The notes: generated by a model from the sequence alone, not told the origin. A stretch of 44,866 nt of DNA from Erysipelotrichaceae bacterium (GCA_016280635.1 JAEEHC010000032.1:1-44866); one strand, 5' to 3'. Numbered from the stretch's first letter, positions 32,707-41,778 are shown. Program-made: numbers and translations.

Positions 32707-33858
32707 TTAATCCTCCTTTTCATTGTCGCTGTAGAAGCGGTAGCACCTGACAAAATGAGTCGGTGATAACTGCACGAATTCCGGATAAGCGCCGTCGCAT
32801 CTCTTCAGACACTTGTCGCAGCGGTCGCGGAAGTAGCAGTAGTTGGGCATGTTGACCGGATTTGGTACCTTGCCGGGAATGGAATAGAGCTTGTCGACCT
32901 TCTTGCCGACGACCGGCTTGGAGGCCATCAAACCGATGGTATAGGGGTGAGCCGGGTGAGCGAAGATTTCTTCTGCGGTGCCCTGCTCAACAATACGGCC
33001 GGAATACATGACGACGACGTAGTCAGCCATTTCAGCGATGACGCCCAGGTCATGGGTGATCAGCATGATCGAGGAATTGAACTTGTCCTTCAGCTGTCTG
33101 AGCAGATCGAGGATCTGAGCCTGAATGGTAACGTCCAGAGCCGTGGTCGGCTCATCGGCGATGACCAGCTTGGGGTTGCAGCTTAAGGCCATGGCGATCA
33201 TGACACGCTGTCTCATGCCGCCGGAGAGTTCATGGGGATACATGTTGTAGACACCTTCCGAGTTGGCGATGCCGACCATTTCCAGCATCTCAATGCTTCT
33301 GGCCTTGCGCTTTTCCGGAGTGTCCAGATTCTTGTCCTTGAGTTCCAGAACCTCATCCAGCTGCTCACCAATCTTGAAGACCGGATTCAGGGAAGTCATC
33401 GGTTCCTGGAAGATCATGGAGATGTAGTTTCCGCGGATGTCCTGCATGACCGAGATCGGAGCCTTGGCGATGTCAATGCTCTTTTCACCCAGATTAAGCC
33501 TGATCTCTCCTTCGACGATCTGACCCTGAGGTCTCTGCAGCAGCTGCATGATCGACAGGGAGGTAACGCTCTTGCCGCAGCCGGACTCGCCGACCAGACC
33601 GACGGTCTTGCCGGTGGGCACATTGAAGCTGATGCCGTCAACGGCCTTGGCGGTACCGATGTCAGTGAAGAAGTAGGTGTGCAGGTTTTCAATTTCCAGA
33701 GTGTTATTGGGGTCGTGCATCTGAGTAAGATATTCACTTTCCTCAACATTCTTTCTTCTGTATTTCTTTTCCAGTTCGTTGGTTATCCGGCGGTTTTCCT
33801 TGGAAATGCGCCGGGAATCACGAGCGGACAGATAACCTTCGTTATTTTTCTTAGCCAT
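32707..33858 (-). CDS. oppD: Oligopeptide ABC transporter ATP-binding protein OppD
   Basis: The second ATPase of the transporter, 383 residues. Walker A GESGCGKSVTS near residue 95, signature LSGGMRQR, Walker B LVIADEP and LITHDLGV. The C-terminal Cys cluster is YCYFRDRCDKCLKRC. The N-terminus has a charged extension of about 50 residues before the ABC core (SRRISKENRRITNELEKKYRR), longer than usual. It lies 12 bases after oppC. Confidence 0.95.
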   Translation of the reverse strand: MAKKNNEGYLSARDSRRISKENRRITNELEKKYRRKNVEESEYLTQMHDPNNTLEIENLHTYFFTDIGTAKAVDGISFNVPTGKTVGLVGESGCGKSVTSLSIMQLLQRPQGQIVEGEIRLNLGEKSIDIAKAPISVMQDIRGNYISMIFQEPMTSLNPVFKIGEQLDEVLELKDKNLDTPEKRKARSIEMLEMVGIANSEGVYNMYPHELSGGMRQRVMIAMALSCNPKLVIADEPTTALDVTIQAQILDLLRQLKDKFNSSIMLITHDLGVIAEMADYVVVMYSGRIVEQGTAEEIFAHPAHPYTIGLMASKPVVGKKVDKLYSIPGKVPNPVNMPNYCYFRDRCDKCLKRCDGAYPEFVQLSPTHFVRCYRFYSDNEKED

Positions 33859-33870
33859 CTTTCTTACCTC

Positions 33871-35472
33871 CTATCTCTTCATCTTCGGGTCAAAGGCATC
33901 ACGGAGACCGTCGCCGACCAGGTTGAAGGCCAGAACGGTAAGCAGAATGCAGATACCAGCCGGAATCCAGACCCACAGATAGGTGGTCAGAACGTAGGTA
34001 TCATTGACACCATTAATGATGTTGCCCCAGGAGGCAAACGGGAATCTGACACCTAAGCCTAGGAATGACAGGGTGGCTTCGACCAGGATGGCGGAGCCCA
34101 GACCCATGGTAGCTGAAACGATCAGCTGGGGCATGACATTGGGTACCAGGTGCTTGAAGATTCTTCTCTTGGCACTCAGACCGGTAGCCTCAGCGGCCGT
34201 CATGAACTCCTGCTCACGCAGGGAGAGGATTTGGCCTCTGACCATGTGGGCAATGCCCGGCCAGCCTAAGAAGCCAAGGATCAGCATCAGGTAGATCATT
34301 CTTATCGTCGGGTCAACGCCCAGAGCGTCCATGGCCGCGCCGATGATGATCAGGATCGGTGTTGAAGGAATGCAGAACATGATATCAACGATACGCATGA
34401 TCAGGAAGTCGACTGCTCCGCCGAAGTAGCCGGAGATGCCGCCCATGACGATGCCTAAGGAAGTCTCAATGAAGACGACGATGAAGCCGATGACCAGAGA
34501 GACACGGCCGCCGTACATCAGACGGGTAAGCATGTCCATGCCGTTGCCTTCCGTACCAAGCCAGTGTTCCTTGCTGGGAGCGGAATAAAGATCGTAAACA
34601 TATTCAGCCTGGTATCTCTTGATAACCCAGCGACTGTCCGCGGCATTGAAGGATACGATATAGGTTTCTTCCTCGCCGCTGGTTGGGTTCTTATAGACAA
34701 ACTGCGTCTTTTCGTTTTCACCATTGCGCTTGAAGTTGCCGGCTTCATCATTGGTCTCCAGGAAGTACTGAAGTTCTTCCTTGAAATCTCTGCTGAAATC
34801 ACTGACGGCACCAATGGGGGAAACGACGTAGGAACTGACATAACCGATTTCCTTGCCATCACGCAGCAAGCCGCCGGTTTCGTCAACTTCATAATTGACA
34901 CCATCCAGCACGAAGGTCTTTTGATCACTCAGGAAAGCCTTCAGGGCATTGTAGTTAAGATCATAGTCAGCTGTTTCACCATCCAGGGAAAGGATGCTCT
35001 TGCAGACGGCGCCGATGACATGGCCATCAACGCTGATCTCATAGAGTCCTTCAGCTGTCTGATTGATATGATAAGGTGACTTGTTACCGGTCATGGTAAA
35101 CTGACTTTCACCCTTATTGATGTTCAGTACCGCCGTGGCCTGAACGATTGAAGTGAAGCGGTCAGCATCCTTGATCAGATAACGGAAGTCGGTATTTTCC
35201 TTGGCACCGGCGATCTCCTTGATGCGCTGGTCATAACGGTAGAAGAACTGCTTCTCATTGTACGGGGAAATGACACCGCCGACAAAGGAGAACAGGAACA
35301 TGGCGACGAGAATGCTTAAACCGACAACGGCAATGCGGTTGCGGAAGAAACGCTTGGCAACCATGGCACCAGGTGACAGGACCTTGACACGTCTGTCATC
35401 GTTAAGGGAATAGGTTTCATTTTCTTCAACCTGGACGTTCTTTTCAACATCGTACTTGTTATTTTCGGTCAT
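33871..35472 (-). CDS. oppC: Oligopeptide ABC transporter permease OppC with large inserted ectodomain
   Basis: 533 residues, whereas OppC is usually about 300. TM1 is near residues 47-70 (VVGLSILVAMFLFSFVGGVIS). Residues about 70-300 are a soluble insertion, with repeated beta-rich motifs (VDGHVIGAV, LDGVNYEVDE, LRDGKEIGYV), facing outside by topology. The rest is a normal OppC: HWLGTEGNGMDMLTRLMYG near 303, five more helices and the EAA loop EAATGLSAKRRIFKHLVPN. The insert could gate or recruit peptides or OppA. It lies 16 bases after oppB. Confidence 0.93.
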   Translation of the reverse strand: MTENNKYDVEKNVQVEENETYSLNDDRRVKVLSPGAMVAKRFFRNRIAVVGLSILVAMFLFSFVGGVISPYNEKQFFYRYDQRIKEIAGAKENTDFRYLIKDADRFTSIVQATAVLNINKGESQFTMTGNKSPYHINQTAEGLYEISVDGHVIGAVCKSILSLDGETADYDLNYNALKAFLSDQKTFVLDGVNYEVDETGGLLRDGKEIGYVSSYVVSPIGAVSDFSRDFKEELQYFLETNDEAGNFKRNGENEKTQFVYKNPTSGEEETYIVSFNAADSRWVIKRYQAEYVYDLYSAPSKEHWLGTEGNGMDMLTRLMYGGRVSLVIGFIVVFIETSLGIVMGGISGYFGGAVDFLIMRIVDIMFCIPSTPILIIIGAAMDALGVDPTIRMIYLMLILGFLGWPGIAHMVRGQILSLREQEFMTAAEATGLSAKRRIFKHLVPNVMPQLIVSATMGLGSAILVEATLSFLGLGVRFPFASWGNIINGVNDTYVLTTYLWVWIPAGICILLTVLAFNLVGDGLRDAFDPKMKR

Positions 35473-35488
35473 GAAATCTTCCTCCCTT

Positions 35489-36475
35489 CTAAGCTAAGCG
35501 GACACGCGGGTCAACGACCGCGTAGAGAATGTCGGTGATCAGGTTGCCTACCAGAGTAAGCATCGACAGGAAGACCATGTAGAACATGGAGAACGGAATG
35601 TCTCCCTGGGTCATGGACTGATATGAAGTAAAGCCGATGCCCGGTAAGCCGTACAGAGTCTCGGTAATCAGAGCGCCAGAGAATAATCCCGGCAGCGAGC
35701 CGCCAACGATGGTGACCAGCGGGATCAGGGTATTACGGAAAGCGTGCTTGAAGATGACGTCCTTTTCCGGCAAGCCCTTGGCTCTGGCCGTACGGACATA
35801 GTCGGAAGAAAGGACTTCCAGCATGTTGGTACGGGTATAACGCATTAAGGAACCGATGCTTAAGACGACCAAAGTAGTGATCGGCAGCACCAGGTGATGA
35901 GCCTTATCAAGGAACTGCCCCCAGGAATCCAGCTGATTATAATAACGGCCGACCAGACCATACAGTTCAAACCAACCCAGCTTGACGGAGAAGACCAGCT
36001 TAAGCAGGGAGGCGAAGAAGAAGGTCGGCAGCGATATGCCAGCCAGAGCGATCAGGGAGATGACATAGTCCAGTTTGCTGTACTGATGAGTTGCCGCCAC
36101 GACACCGAGCGGTATGGCGATGATCAGTTCCAGAACAAAGGAAATAACACCCATGACAAAGGAAAGCCAGATTACATCACTGAACTTCTGAGTAACCGGA
36201 ACGGTCCAGCTCCAGCTGTCACCAAAGTCAAGTCTGATAGCGTTGCCCAGCCAGCCAAAGAAGCCGGGGACAATGTTCTTATCCAGATTGTAAGCTGCAT
36301 TCAGCTGTGCCAGCCACTCCTCATAACTCTTGGAGTTCGGCTGCATTGATTTCTGTCGGGCTATCGTTTCCACATATGAGTGCGGCAGGCATCTCATCAG
36401 GGCATAAATGCAGAAGGCCACGAAAAACAGAATCAATATCGATACTAATATTCTCTTTATGATGTATTTTTTCAT
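35489..36475 (-). CDS. oppB: Oligopeptide ABC transporter permease OppB
   Basis: An inner-membrane permease of 328 residues with six helices. YIIKRILVSILILFFVAF starts the first helix; the EAA-type loop is TARAKGLPEKDVIFKHAFRNTLIPLVT near 230-256; the C-terminus DILYAVVDPRVRLA is canonical. GAAAGGA precedes the ATG. It is separated from oppA by 146 bases with two hairpins and an internal promoter. Confidence 0.95.
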   Translation of the reverse strand: MKKYIIKRILVSILILFFVAFCIYALMRCLPHSYVETIARQKSMQPNSKSYEEWLAQLNAAYNLDKNIVPGFFGWLGNAIRLDFGDSWSWTVPVTQKFSDVIWLSFVMGVISFVLELIIAIPLGVVAATHQYSKLDYVISLIALAGISLPTFFFASLLKLVFSVKLGWFELYGLVGRYYNQLDSWGQFLDKAHHLVLPITTLVVLSIGSLMRYTRTNMLEVLSSDYVRTARAKGLPEKDVIFKHAFRNTLIPLVTIVGGSLPGLFSGALITETLYGLPGIGFTSYQSMTQGDIPFSMFYMVFLSMLTLVGNLITDILYAVVDPRVRLA

Positions 36476-36507
36476 CTTATGCCATTCCTTTCATATCAGC
36501 AATATTT

Positions 36508-36537
36508 ATTATACAACATTGAACAGCTTTCTAACAA
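36508..36537 (-). promoter_or_regulatory. Internal promoter of oppBCDF
   Basis: TTGTTA (36532-36537), an 18-bp spacer and TATAAT (36508-36513). The -35 lies in the loop of the 36517-36560 hairpin. It would allow oppBCDF expression apart from oppA. Confidence 0.5.
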
Positions 36538-36560
36538 CCTATTCAGAGAGCTGTTCAATG
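36517..36560 (-). other. Long intercistronic hairpin between oppA and oppB
   Basis: A perfect 12-bp stem, CATTGAACAGCT and AGCTGTTCAATG, with a 20-base loop. No T run follows on the minus strand, so it looks like an mRNA-processing or stability element rather than a terminator. Confidence 0.7.
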
Positions 36561-36563
36561 CAG

Positions 36564-36591
36564 ATAAGGCTGCCCCGAAGAGCAGCCTTAT
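36564..36591 (-). other. Second intercistronic hairpin after oppA
   Basis: ATAAGGCTGC and GCAGCCTTAT arms (10 bp) with an 8-base CTTCGG-type loop and no long U run. It probably protects the oppA mRNA 3' end. Confidence 0.65.
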
Positions 36592-36621
36592 TCTTGCGTT
36601 TAACTACTACAGGTTTAGAAA

Positions 36622-38859
36622 TTACTTAAGTTCAACCTTTTCGATTTCTGCTAACCAGCCGTAGAACGGAGTGATGTCCTTAACAACTGTATCCGTATTA
36701 ACTCTTTCAGTTGAGAAGATGACAGCGTTCTTTCTCTGGTAAGTCGGAACTTCAACACCCCAGTCGAGGATGATGTCTAAGCACTGCTTGTAGAGAACCT
36801 TACGGTAAGCCTGATCGGAGCTCTTCAAAGCAGCAGCCATGTATTCATCCAGCTTGGCATCAGCAATGTGGTAGTGGTTGGAGCCGGAAGCATTGGCGCT
36901 GTTGTAAACCTGAGTCATATCCGGGTCAACGGTTGAACCCCAGGCAGCAGCCCACATGTCAACAGTAACGGCGTCCAGAGCATCCCATAATTCAGAGCTG
37001 TTGGTTAAGTCCTTGATGTTCAGAGTAATGCCAATGCTCTCCAGAGCCTTCTTGGATTCCTGCAGAACCATGAATGCCGGGTGGTCACCAGTGCCATCGC
37101 CAGGGATCCAGGCGGTGAATTCAGTTCTTCCGCCCTGCGGAGCGGCAGTAACCTTACCGTCGACTACAGTGTAGCCGGCAGCTTCAAACCAGCTCAGAGC
37201 ACCCTTTAAGGCAGCAGCGTATCTGTCTTCAACGCTCATGTCAGCGGTGTACAGATCATTGCCCTTGGCATCCTTTGAGTAAGCAACAGCGTAGTCAGCA
37301 TCAGTTGACTGCGGAGCAGCCCATGAAGTGTTGGAAATAGGATAGTTGATGACCATGCCTAATTCGCCATAGTATGAGCTGACAGACAGTTCACGGTAGA
37401 CGGAGTAGATGGTAGCGAAGGCCTTACGTAAAGCCTTGGAAGCATCAGAACCCTTGTTTTCCTTGCCGCCAATGTTCATGGTGTCGGCGCAGATGCCGAT
37501 GTAACCATAACCTAAGTTGTCAACCAGAGAAGTGGTGATGACCGGTCCGGTCAGTTCGCCGTTCTTGTTGTATTCTCTGATCTGAGCAGCCTTGTTGACG
37601 TTGAATGAAGGATCGGAGACATCAGTAGTGCCAGCGACGATACCGTCTAACTTATCAGTATCGGAGCCTTCCTTGAACTGGATGTACTTGGTCTTCGGAG
37701 CGCCTAAGAAATACTTGTCATTAGCTTCGAAGTAAACGATGCCGTCTTCGTACTTGACGAACTTGTACGGGCCAGCGCCTAACGGCTGAGTTGTCTTAGC
37801 CTTAATCGGGGCCAGATCGCCCTTGGTGAAGCCGAACTTATGAGCGGCAGCATCAACAGCAGAACCATCGCCATAGTAATGAGCCGGAGCAACAGTGACA
37901 CCTAACTGATATAAGGCAACAGCACTTACTTCAGATAAGGTAACTCTTAATGAGTAGTCGCCGGTCTTTTCGATACCGCTGATGTAATCAGCAGATTCGC
38001 CGGTGGTAACGCCCTTGGCAAATTCAGCCGGGAAGAATGAATAGATCTCGGAAGAAGCAGCTTCAGTAGCGCTCAGCTTAACAACATCTCCACCGTAAGC
38101 TTCTAACAGAGCATTCCAGAAGTCCTCGGCAGTAGCGCCTTCGGGCAGTTCGAAGCCCCATAAGCCAGCTGAAGTAGTAACGTCAACAGCGCCATAGGAA
38201 GCATAGTTGGCTAAGCAGTAGTCAACGATTGACTGGGCAAAAGCAGTACCGGCAGTCTTGAGACCAGTGTCCCAGAAAGCCTTCTGTTCGTCTTCAGTCC
38301 ATAAGGTGAAGTCAGTGTTGTCCTGGCCAGCAGCCAGCAGCAGGTTGTACAGAGAGTCCATACCTGAGCGGTATTCCTTCATACCAACGATAGGCAGATT
38401 CCAGAAGGTTGATGAGCCATCATAAGTCGGGTCAGACAGGACATACATCGTGAACAGAACATCGTCTGCAGTCAGCTTGGTTCCATCTGAGAAGGTGACG
38501 TCATCTCTCAAATCGAAATCATAAGTAACTGTGCCGTCAGCGTTTTCGGTAACCTTGCAGTTAGCCAGACCATAGTAAGTATAGTCAGTGCCGTTGTAAG
38601 CAACAGTTTCGCCATTCTTGGCATTGAGGAGTACTGCACCAACACGGTCGGAAGGTAATAAACCAACCTGAGTCATACCCTGAACATCCTGGTCATATGC
38701 TGAATCAGCAAAGAACGGGGAGAATTTCTGGGAGAAGTTGGAATAACCTACGACAAGCGGTGTGTCTTTCTTGCCATTGTCTTTCGGACCGCAGGCGGCT
38801 AAGGATAAAGCCATTGCGAGAGCTAAGACAGCAACGAGTACACGTCTAGCAGTTTTCAT
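36622..38859 (-). CDS. oppA: Oligopeptide-binding lipoprotein OppA
   Basis: A substrate-binding lipoprotein of the SBP_bac_5 family, 745 residues, longer than the typical 540-600. The signal peptide ends in the lipobox LAAC (lipidated C23). NAKNGETVAYNGTDYTYYGLANCK, YDFDLRDDVTFSDGTKLTADDV and ADYIAxYVN-free AEIEKVELK end fit the fold. DITxxLxxPGxxxF-like signatures and the PxGAGPYKFV motif (TTQPLGAGPYKFV) are present. It has its own strong promoter and an AAGGAGG site; the hairpins after it and the promoter before oppB suggest separate, high expression, common for binding proteins. Confidence 0.94.
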   Translation of the reverse strand: MKTARRVLVAVLALAMALSLAACGPKDNGKKDTPLVVGYSNFSQKFSPFFADSAYDQDVQGMTQVGLLPSDRVGAVLLNAKNGETVAYNGTDYTYYGLANCKVTENADGTVTYDFDLRDDVTFSDGTKLTADDVLFTMYVLSDPTYDGSSTFWNLPIVGMKEYRSGMDSLYNLLLAAGQDNTDFTLWTEDEQKAFWDTGLKTAGTAFAQSIVDYCLANYASYGAVDVTTSAGLWGFELPEGATAEDFWNALLEAYGGDVVKLSATEAASSEIYSFFPAEFAKGVTTGESADYISGIEKTGDYSLRVTLSEVSAVALYQLGVTVAPAHYYGDGSAVDAAAHKFGFTKGDLAPIKAKTTQPLGAGPYKFVKYEDGIVYFEANDKYFLGAPKTKYIQFKEGSDTDKLDGIVAGTTDVSDPSFNVNKAAQIREYNKNGELTGPVITTSLVDNLGYGYIGICADTMNIGGKENKGSDASKALRKAFATIYSVYRELSVSSYYGELGMVINYPISNTSWAAPQSTDADYAVAYSKDAKGNDLYTADMSVEDRYAAALKGALSWFEAAGYTVVDGKVTAAPQGGRTEFTAWIPGDGTGDHPAFMVLQESKKALESIGITLNIKDLTNSSELWDALDAVTVDMWAAAWGSTVDPDMTQVYNSANASGSNHYHIADAKLDEYMAAALKSSDQAYRKVLYKQCLDIILDWGVEVPTYQRKNAVIFSTERVNTDTVVKDITPFYGWLAEIEKVELK

Positions 38860-38923
38860 AATTTTCCTCCTTTTGAAAATTAGTAATATCGACTGAAATC
38901 AATCAGGCCGATACATATTTAAT

Positions 38924-38952
38924 ATTTTACTTTTGTCATTGCTATTTGTCAA
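38924..38952 (-). promoter_or_regulatory. Strong promoter of oppA
   Basis: Consensus TTGACA (38947-38952), a 17-bp spacer and TAAAAT (38924-38929), giving a leader of about 58 bases. Confidence 0.8.
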
Positions 38953-38986
38953 CAAATAATAATGACGCATTTTTCAGTTGTTCAAT

Positions 38987-39018
38987 AAAAAAATGAAAGA
39001 TTTTTCATTATCTTTCAT
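38987..39018 (-). terminator. Terminator of the 39019 gene
   Basis: ATGAAAGAT (38993-39001) and ATCTTTCAT (39010-39018) with an 8-base loop; a T run follows on the minus strand directly after the stop codon. Confidence 0.82.
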
Positions 39019-39582
39019 CTATTCTGAAACCGCTTTTCTTTCCTTTACCAGTCGGTATTTCAGCCTCATCAGGGTCTGAACTGCCCTGATCTCCAGTACG
39101 ATTTGCAGAGCCAGAACCAGGTAGTAGATCATGGTGGAAAGCGGTCTGCCAACGCCCTTGATCAAAAGAAAGACCGTGGAACTGGCCAGCCGGATAATGC
39201 TGTTGCCCATTAAACCGGGACCATAAATGCCTACCCGGCCGGCACTCTTCTTGTAGACATATTCCCTGAGCTGGTCATGGGAGTAAATACCGTAGGCAGC
39301 GCTGATGAGCAGGGCCGCAAAGCCGACCTCAAAGACATAGGGAATGATCACATAGAAAGCCTCCATCATCCCCTCAAAGGGTACGATGCCGGCCAAAAGC
39401 AGCGCCAAAGCGATACCGGCCAGAAGCATCAGGGTATTCTTCAGCGTTTTCTTCTGCTCTTCAATATTTCCTTCCAGTTCATATACCGCCCCGGTATATT
39501 CATATTCATTGGCTTCATTCAGCTTGAAGTCGTTAAGGAAACTGTAACGACCTTTTCTCTTCTTTGGCTTCTTTACGGTCAC
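39019..39582 (-). CDS. Unknown membrane protein
   Basis: 187 residues, not recognised. A basic cytoplasmic N-terminus (KKPKKRKGRYSF) and an acidic YEYTGAVYELEGNIEEQ are followed by three to four membrane helices (MLLAGIALALLLAGIVPF, AFYVIIPYVFEVGFAALLIS, MIYYLVLALQIVLEI). The start is GTG at 39582 with AGAGGA upstream; the first ATG is much further in. It is monocistronic, with TATAAT at 39614-39619 and a terminator after the stop. Confidence 0.72.
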   Translation of the reverse strand: MTVKKPKKRKGRYSFLNDFKLNEANEYEYTGAVYELEGNIEEQKKTLKNTLMLLAGIALALLLAGIVPFEGMMEAFYVIIPYVFEVGFAALLISAAYGIYSHDQLREYVYKKSAGRVGIYGPGLMGNSIIRLASSTVFLLIKGVGRPLSTMIYYLVLALQIVLEIRAVQTLMRLKYRLVKERKAVSE

Positions 39583-39613
39583 AAAATCATCCTCTTTCTG
39601 CTCTGTTTATGTA

Positions 39614-39619
39614 ATTATA
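39614..39619 (-). promoter_or_regulatory. -10 box of the 39019 gene
   Basis: A perfect TATAAT on the minus strand, 31 bases before the GTG; the -35 is unclear. Confidence 0.4.
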
Positions 39620-39635
39620 CCATTTAATCCGTCAT

Positions 39636-39667
39636 AAAAAAGGAATCCCGGTGTTTTCCGGGATTCC
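39636..39667 (-). terminator. Terminator of the MFS gene
   Basis: GGAATCCCGG (39642-39651), loop TGTTTT, CCGGGATTCC (39658-39667); six T follow on the minus strand. Confidence 0.92.
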
Positions 39668-39681
39668 CGTGCAACTTAAGT

Positions 39682-41091
39682 TTAATCCAAAGTGACCTGA
39701 GTAAGGTCGGTATCCTTGGTTTCCTTGATCTTCAGTTTTAGAATGACAACGCTGAAGATCATGATCGGAGCGTACAGGCAAAGCTGGAACATGCCGATGT
39801 TGGCCGAACCGATGGCGGGATAGAAGACGCCGACCAGCATGCTGACGATCAGGTTGGAAATGTAGGCATAGGAGACCAGCGACATGACGGACGCCCGGAT
39901 GTGCGTCGGAGACAGTTCGCCCGGCAGGGTGATGAACAGCAGGTCAGACAGTGACCACATGCCGCCGAACATCAGGCCGTTGGCTAAGGCCAGCGGTACG
40001 GCACCGATGCCGGCCTTGGCGCCGAAGACAAAGGTTGCCATGCCCAGAGCGGCCAGAATGCCGAAAAGCATGCCGGAATTCTTACGACCCATCGTATCGG
40101 TAGCAAATCCGGAGAAGAAGGCGCAGATGGCATATACGATCGGCTCCAGGATATAGAAGGTATTCATGTCCGCATCACTCATGTGACCGGCAGCCAGCAG
40201 CACTTCGGTAGAATAGCCGGAAAGGCCGACGCCGATGGAGAAGACGAAGATGACGATTATCAGCATCTTGAGCTGATGAGAACGCTTGATGTAGCGGATT
40301 GCTTCACCGATGCCGGTCTTTTCGCTTTCGCCGCTCTTTTCCTCAGCCTCTCTTTCCTCATCGCTCTTTTCCAGATAACTGATGCGCTTTTCGGTAAAGA
40401 CCGGAGTTTCCTTGGTAAACAGCCAGGCAAAGACGGCGATGGCAATGGCCAAAATGACCGGAATCAGATAAACCAGACGCCAGGTCGACAGATCCGCCGG
40501 GTTATAGAACATTGAGCGGAAGACACCGATCAGCGATACTGATAACAGGCCGATGCCCTTGGTAATGCTGCAGAGCTTGGCCCGGTGGTGGATCGGCGCC
40601 GTTTCCATCAGGTAGATGACCTGAATGTCATTGGGGGTAAAGAAACCGGTAATGCAGGTTCCCAATACATATATGTAGGGATTGGTAGCGATCATCGAGA
40701 TCAGCATGCCGATGCCCATGCCCAAAGTATTGAGGATCAAAAACAGCTTACGGCCATAGCGGTCGCACAGCATCTTGTACAGCGGATTGATTGCCAGCGT
40801 CAGGTAGGTCGGAATCGTCGCGATGGCCATGACGCTGATGGCGCTGCTGTAGGCAGCGGAAGTCGTGTCAGCATTGGGGATATGGAAGAGATCAAAGATC
40901 ATGTACGGCTTCATGGTACCGGCCATGTTGGAGCTGATCTCATCAGCGACGTAGATGACGGTCAGGATGACCAGAAGGAACCAGAAGCTGTGGAAATGCA
41001 GCTTGTTGTCCTTGTCGGCCTTCAGGCGGGCCAGTTCCCGGGCTTCACGCTCTTTGCGCTTAGCCTTCTTTTCAGGGGTTTCTAGTTTCAT
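39682..41091 (-). CDS. MFS transporter (sugar-porter-like)
   Basis: 469 residues with 12 predicted membrane helices. The loop 2-3 motif is DRYGRKLFLILNT near 108; the mirrored DTMGRKNSGM loop 8-9 motif is near 320, as in sugar porters. A long charged cytoplasmic N-terminus (KAKRKEREARELARLKADKD) and the SDEEREAEEKSGESEK loop between halves are notable. The substrate cannot be told. It stands alone, with its own promoter region and terminator, just downstream of hsp20's terminator on the same strand. Confidence 0.9.
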   Translation of the reverse strand: MKLETPEKKAKRKEREARELARLKADKDNKLHFHSFWFLLVILTVIYVADEISSNMAGTMKPYMIFDLFHIPNADTTSAAYSSAISVMAIATIPTYLTLAINPLYKMLCDRYGRKLFLILNTLGMGIGMLISMIATNPYIYVLGTCITGFFTPNDIQVIYLMETAPIHHRAKLCSITKGIGLLSVSLIGVFRSMFYNPADLSTWRLVYLIPVILAIAIAVFAWLFTKETPVFTEKRISYLEKSDEEREAEEKSGESEKTGIGEAIRYIKRSHQLKMLIIVIFVFSIGVGLSGYSTEVLLAAGHMSDADMNTFYILEPIVYAICAFFSGFATDTMGRKNSGMLFGILAALGMATFVFGAKAGIGAVPLALANGLMFGGMWSLSDLLFITLPGELSPTHIRASVMSLVSYAYISNLIVSMLVGVFYPAIGSANIGMFQLCLYAPIMIFSVVILKLKIKETKDTDLTQVTLD

Positions 41092-41122
41092 GTGTTCTCC
41101 TTATTCTATTATTTATATACCA

Positions 41123-41141
41123 TGTATACACTTTCATTATA
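41123..41141 (-). promoter_or_regulatory. Promoter-region elements of the MFS gene
   Basis: TATAAT on the minus strand at 41136-41141 with a weak GCGACA -35 at a 16-bp distance. The perfect palindrome TGTATACA (41123-41130) lies just downstream of the -10 and could be an operator. Confidence 0.4.
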
Positions 41142-41186
41142 CACTACCAAGGTCTTTTGTCGCCTCCCTTTCCTTAGTCAAGGCAC

Positions 41187-41213
41187 AAGAAAGGATGACC
41201 TTTCGTCATCCTT
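41187..41213 (-). terminator. Terminator of hsp20
   Basis: AAGGATGAC (41191-41199) and GTCATCCTT (41205-41213); the minus strand continues TTTCTT. Confidence 0.85.
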
Positions 41214-41222
41214 GTATACGGT

Positions 41223-41678
41223 TTAGCCGATTTCAATGTATTTCTTCTGCGGAATTTCCTTCTCTTCTTCCAGCTTCGGCACATTAATGGTCAGTACGCC
41301 GTTTTCAAACGCGGCCTTGATGTCTTCATGCTTCATTGCCTTGCCGACATAGAAGCTGCGGCTCATGGAACCGTAATATCTTTCCTGACGGATCAGCTTT
41401 CCGCTCTTCTTCTCCTGGTCGTTTTCTTCCAGTCCCTTTTCAGCAGAGATGGTCAGATAACCTTCCTCCAGAGAGATCTTAACTTCTTCCTTCTTGAAAC
41501 CCGGCAGGTCCATGACAATCTCATAACTGTCTTCATTTTCCCTGACATCGGTCTTCATTTCATTCTTTGCTCTGTGACCATACAGTTTCCTTTCGGTATC
41601 TCTCATGGTTCTGTCAAAGTAATCAGCGTCAAACAAATCATCAAACAAATCTTCTCCAAAAATTGTAGGCAGCAACAT
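41223..41678 (-). CDS. hsp20: Small heat-shock protein, Hsp20/alpha-crystallin family
   Basis: A chaperone that holds unfolding proteins, 151 residues. A DLFDDLFDADYF N-terminal arm precedes the alpha-crystallin domain (DVRENEDSYEIVMDLPGFKKEEVKIS near 45-70), with GVLTINVPK (AxxxxGVLxxxxP signature) near the end and an IPQKKYIEIG tail. A GAAAGAAGGA site precedes the ATG. It is regulated by a CIRCE element (41813-41839), so HrcA control is expected. The leader is about 110 bases with hairpins. Confidence 0.94.
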   Translation of the reverse strand: MLLPTIFGEDLFDDLFDADYFDRTMRDTERKLYGHRAKNEMKTDVRENEDSYEIVMDLPGFKKEEVKISLEEGYLTISAEKGLEENDQEKKSGKLIRQERYYGSMSRSFYVGKAMKHEDIKAAFENGVLTINVPKLEEEKEIPQKKYIEIG

Positions 41679-41748
41679 AATTCATTCCTTCTTTCCCGGC
41701 GAATCGCCTCATGTAATGTCGTGCTGACATCTTGGAGCAAGTGTGGGG

Positions 41749-41778
41749 AGAATCCTCACGGCCTGGCCGCCTGATTCT
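41749..41778 (-). other. Hairpin in the hsp20 5' leader
   Basis: AGAATC (41749-41754) pairs with GATTCT (41773-41778), extendable by one pair, with inner GGCC-type pairing. Two further short stems, GGCGATTCGCC near 41700, lie just before the SD. The function is unclear. Confidence 0.45.

Noticed and set aside
41100-41220. Repeated GTATAC/GTATA motifs as a repressor site array
   Set aside because: Spacing is irregular (13 and 9 bases) and only TGTATACA is a perfect palindrome; too short to claim.
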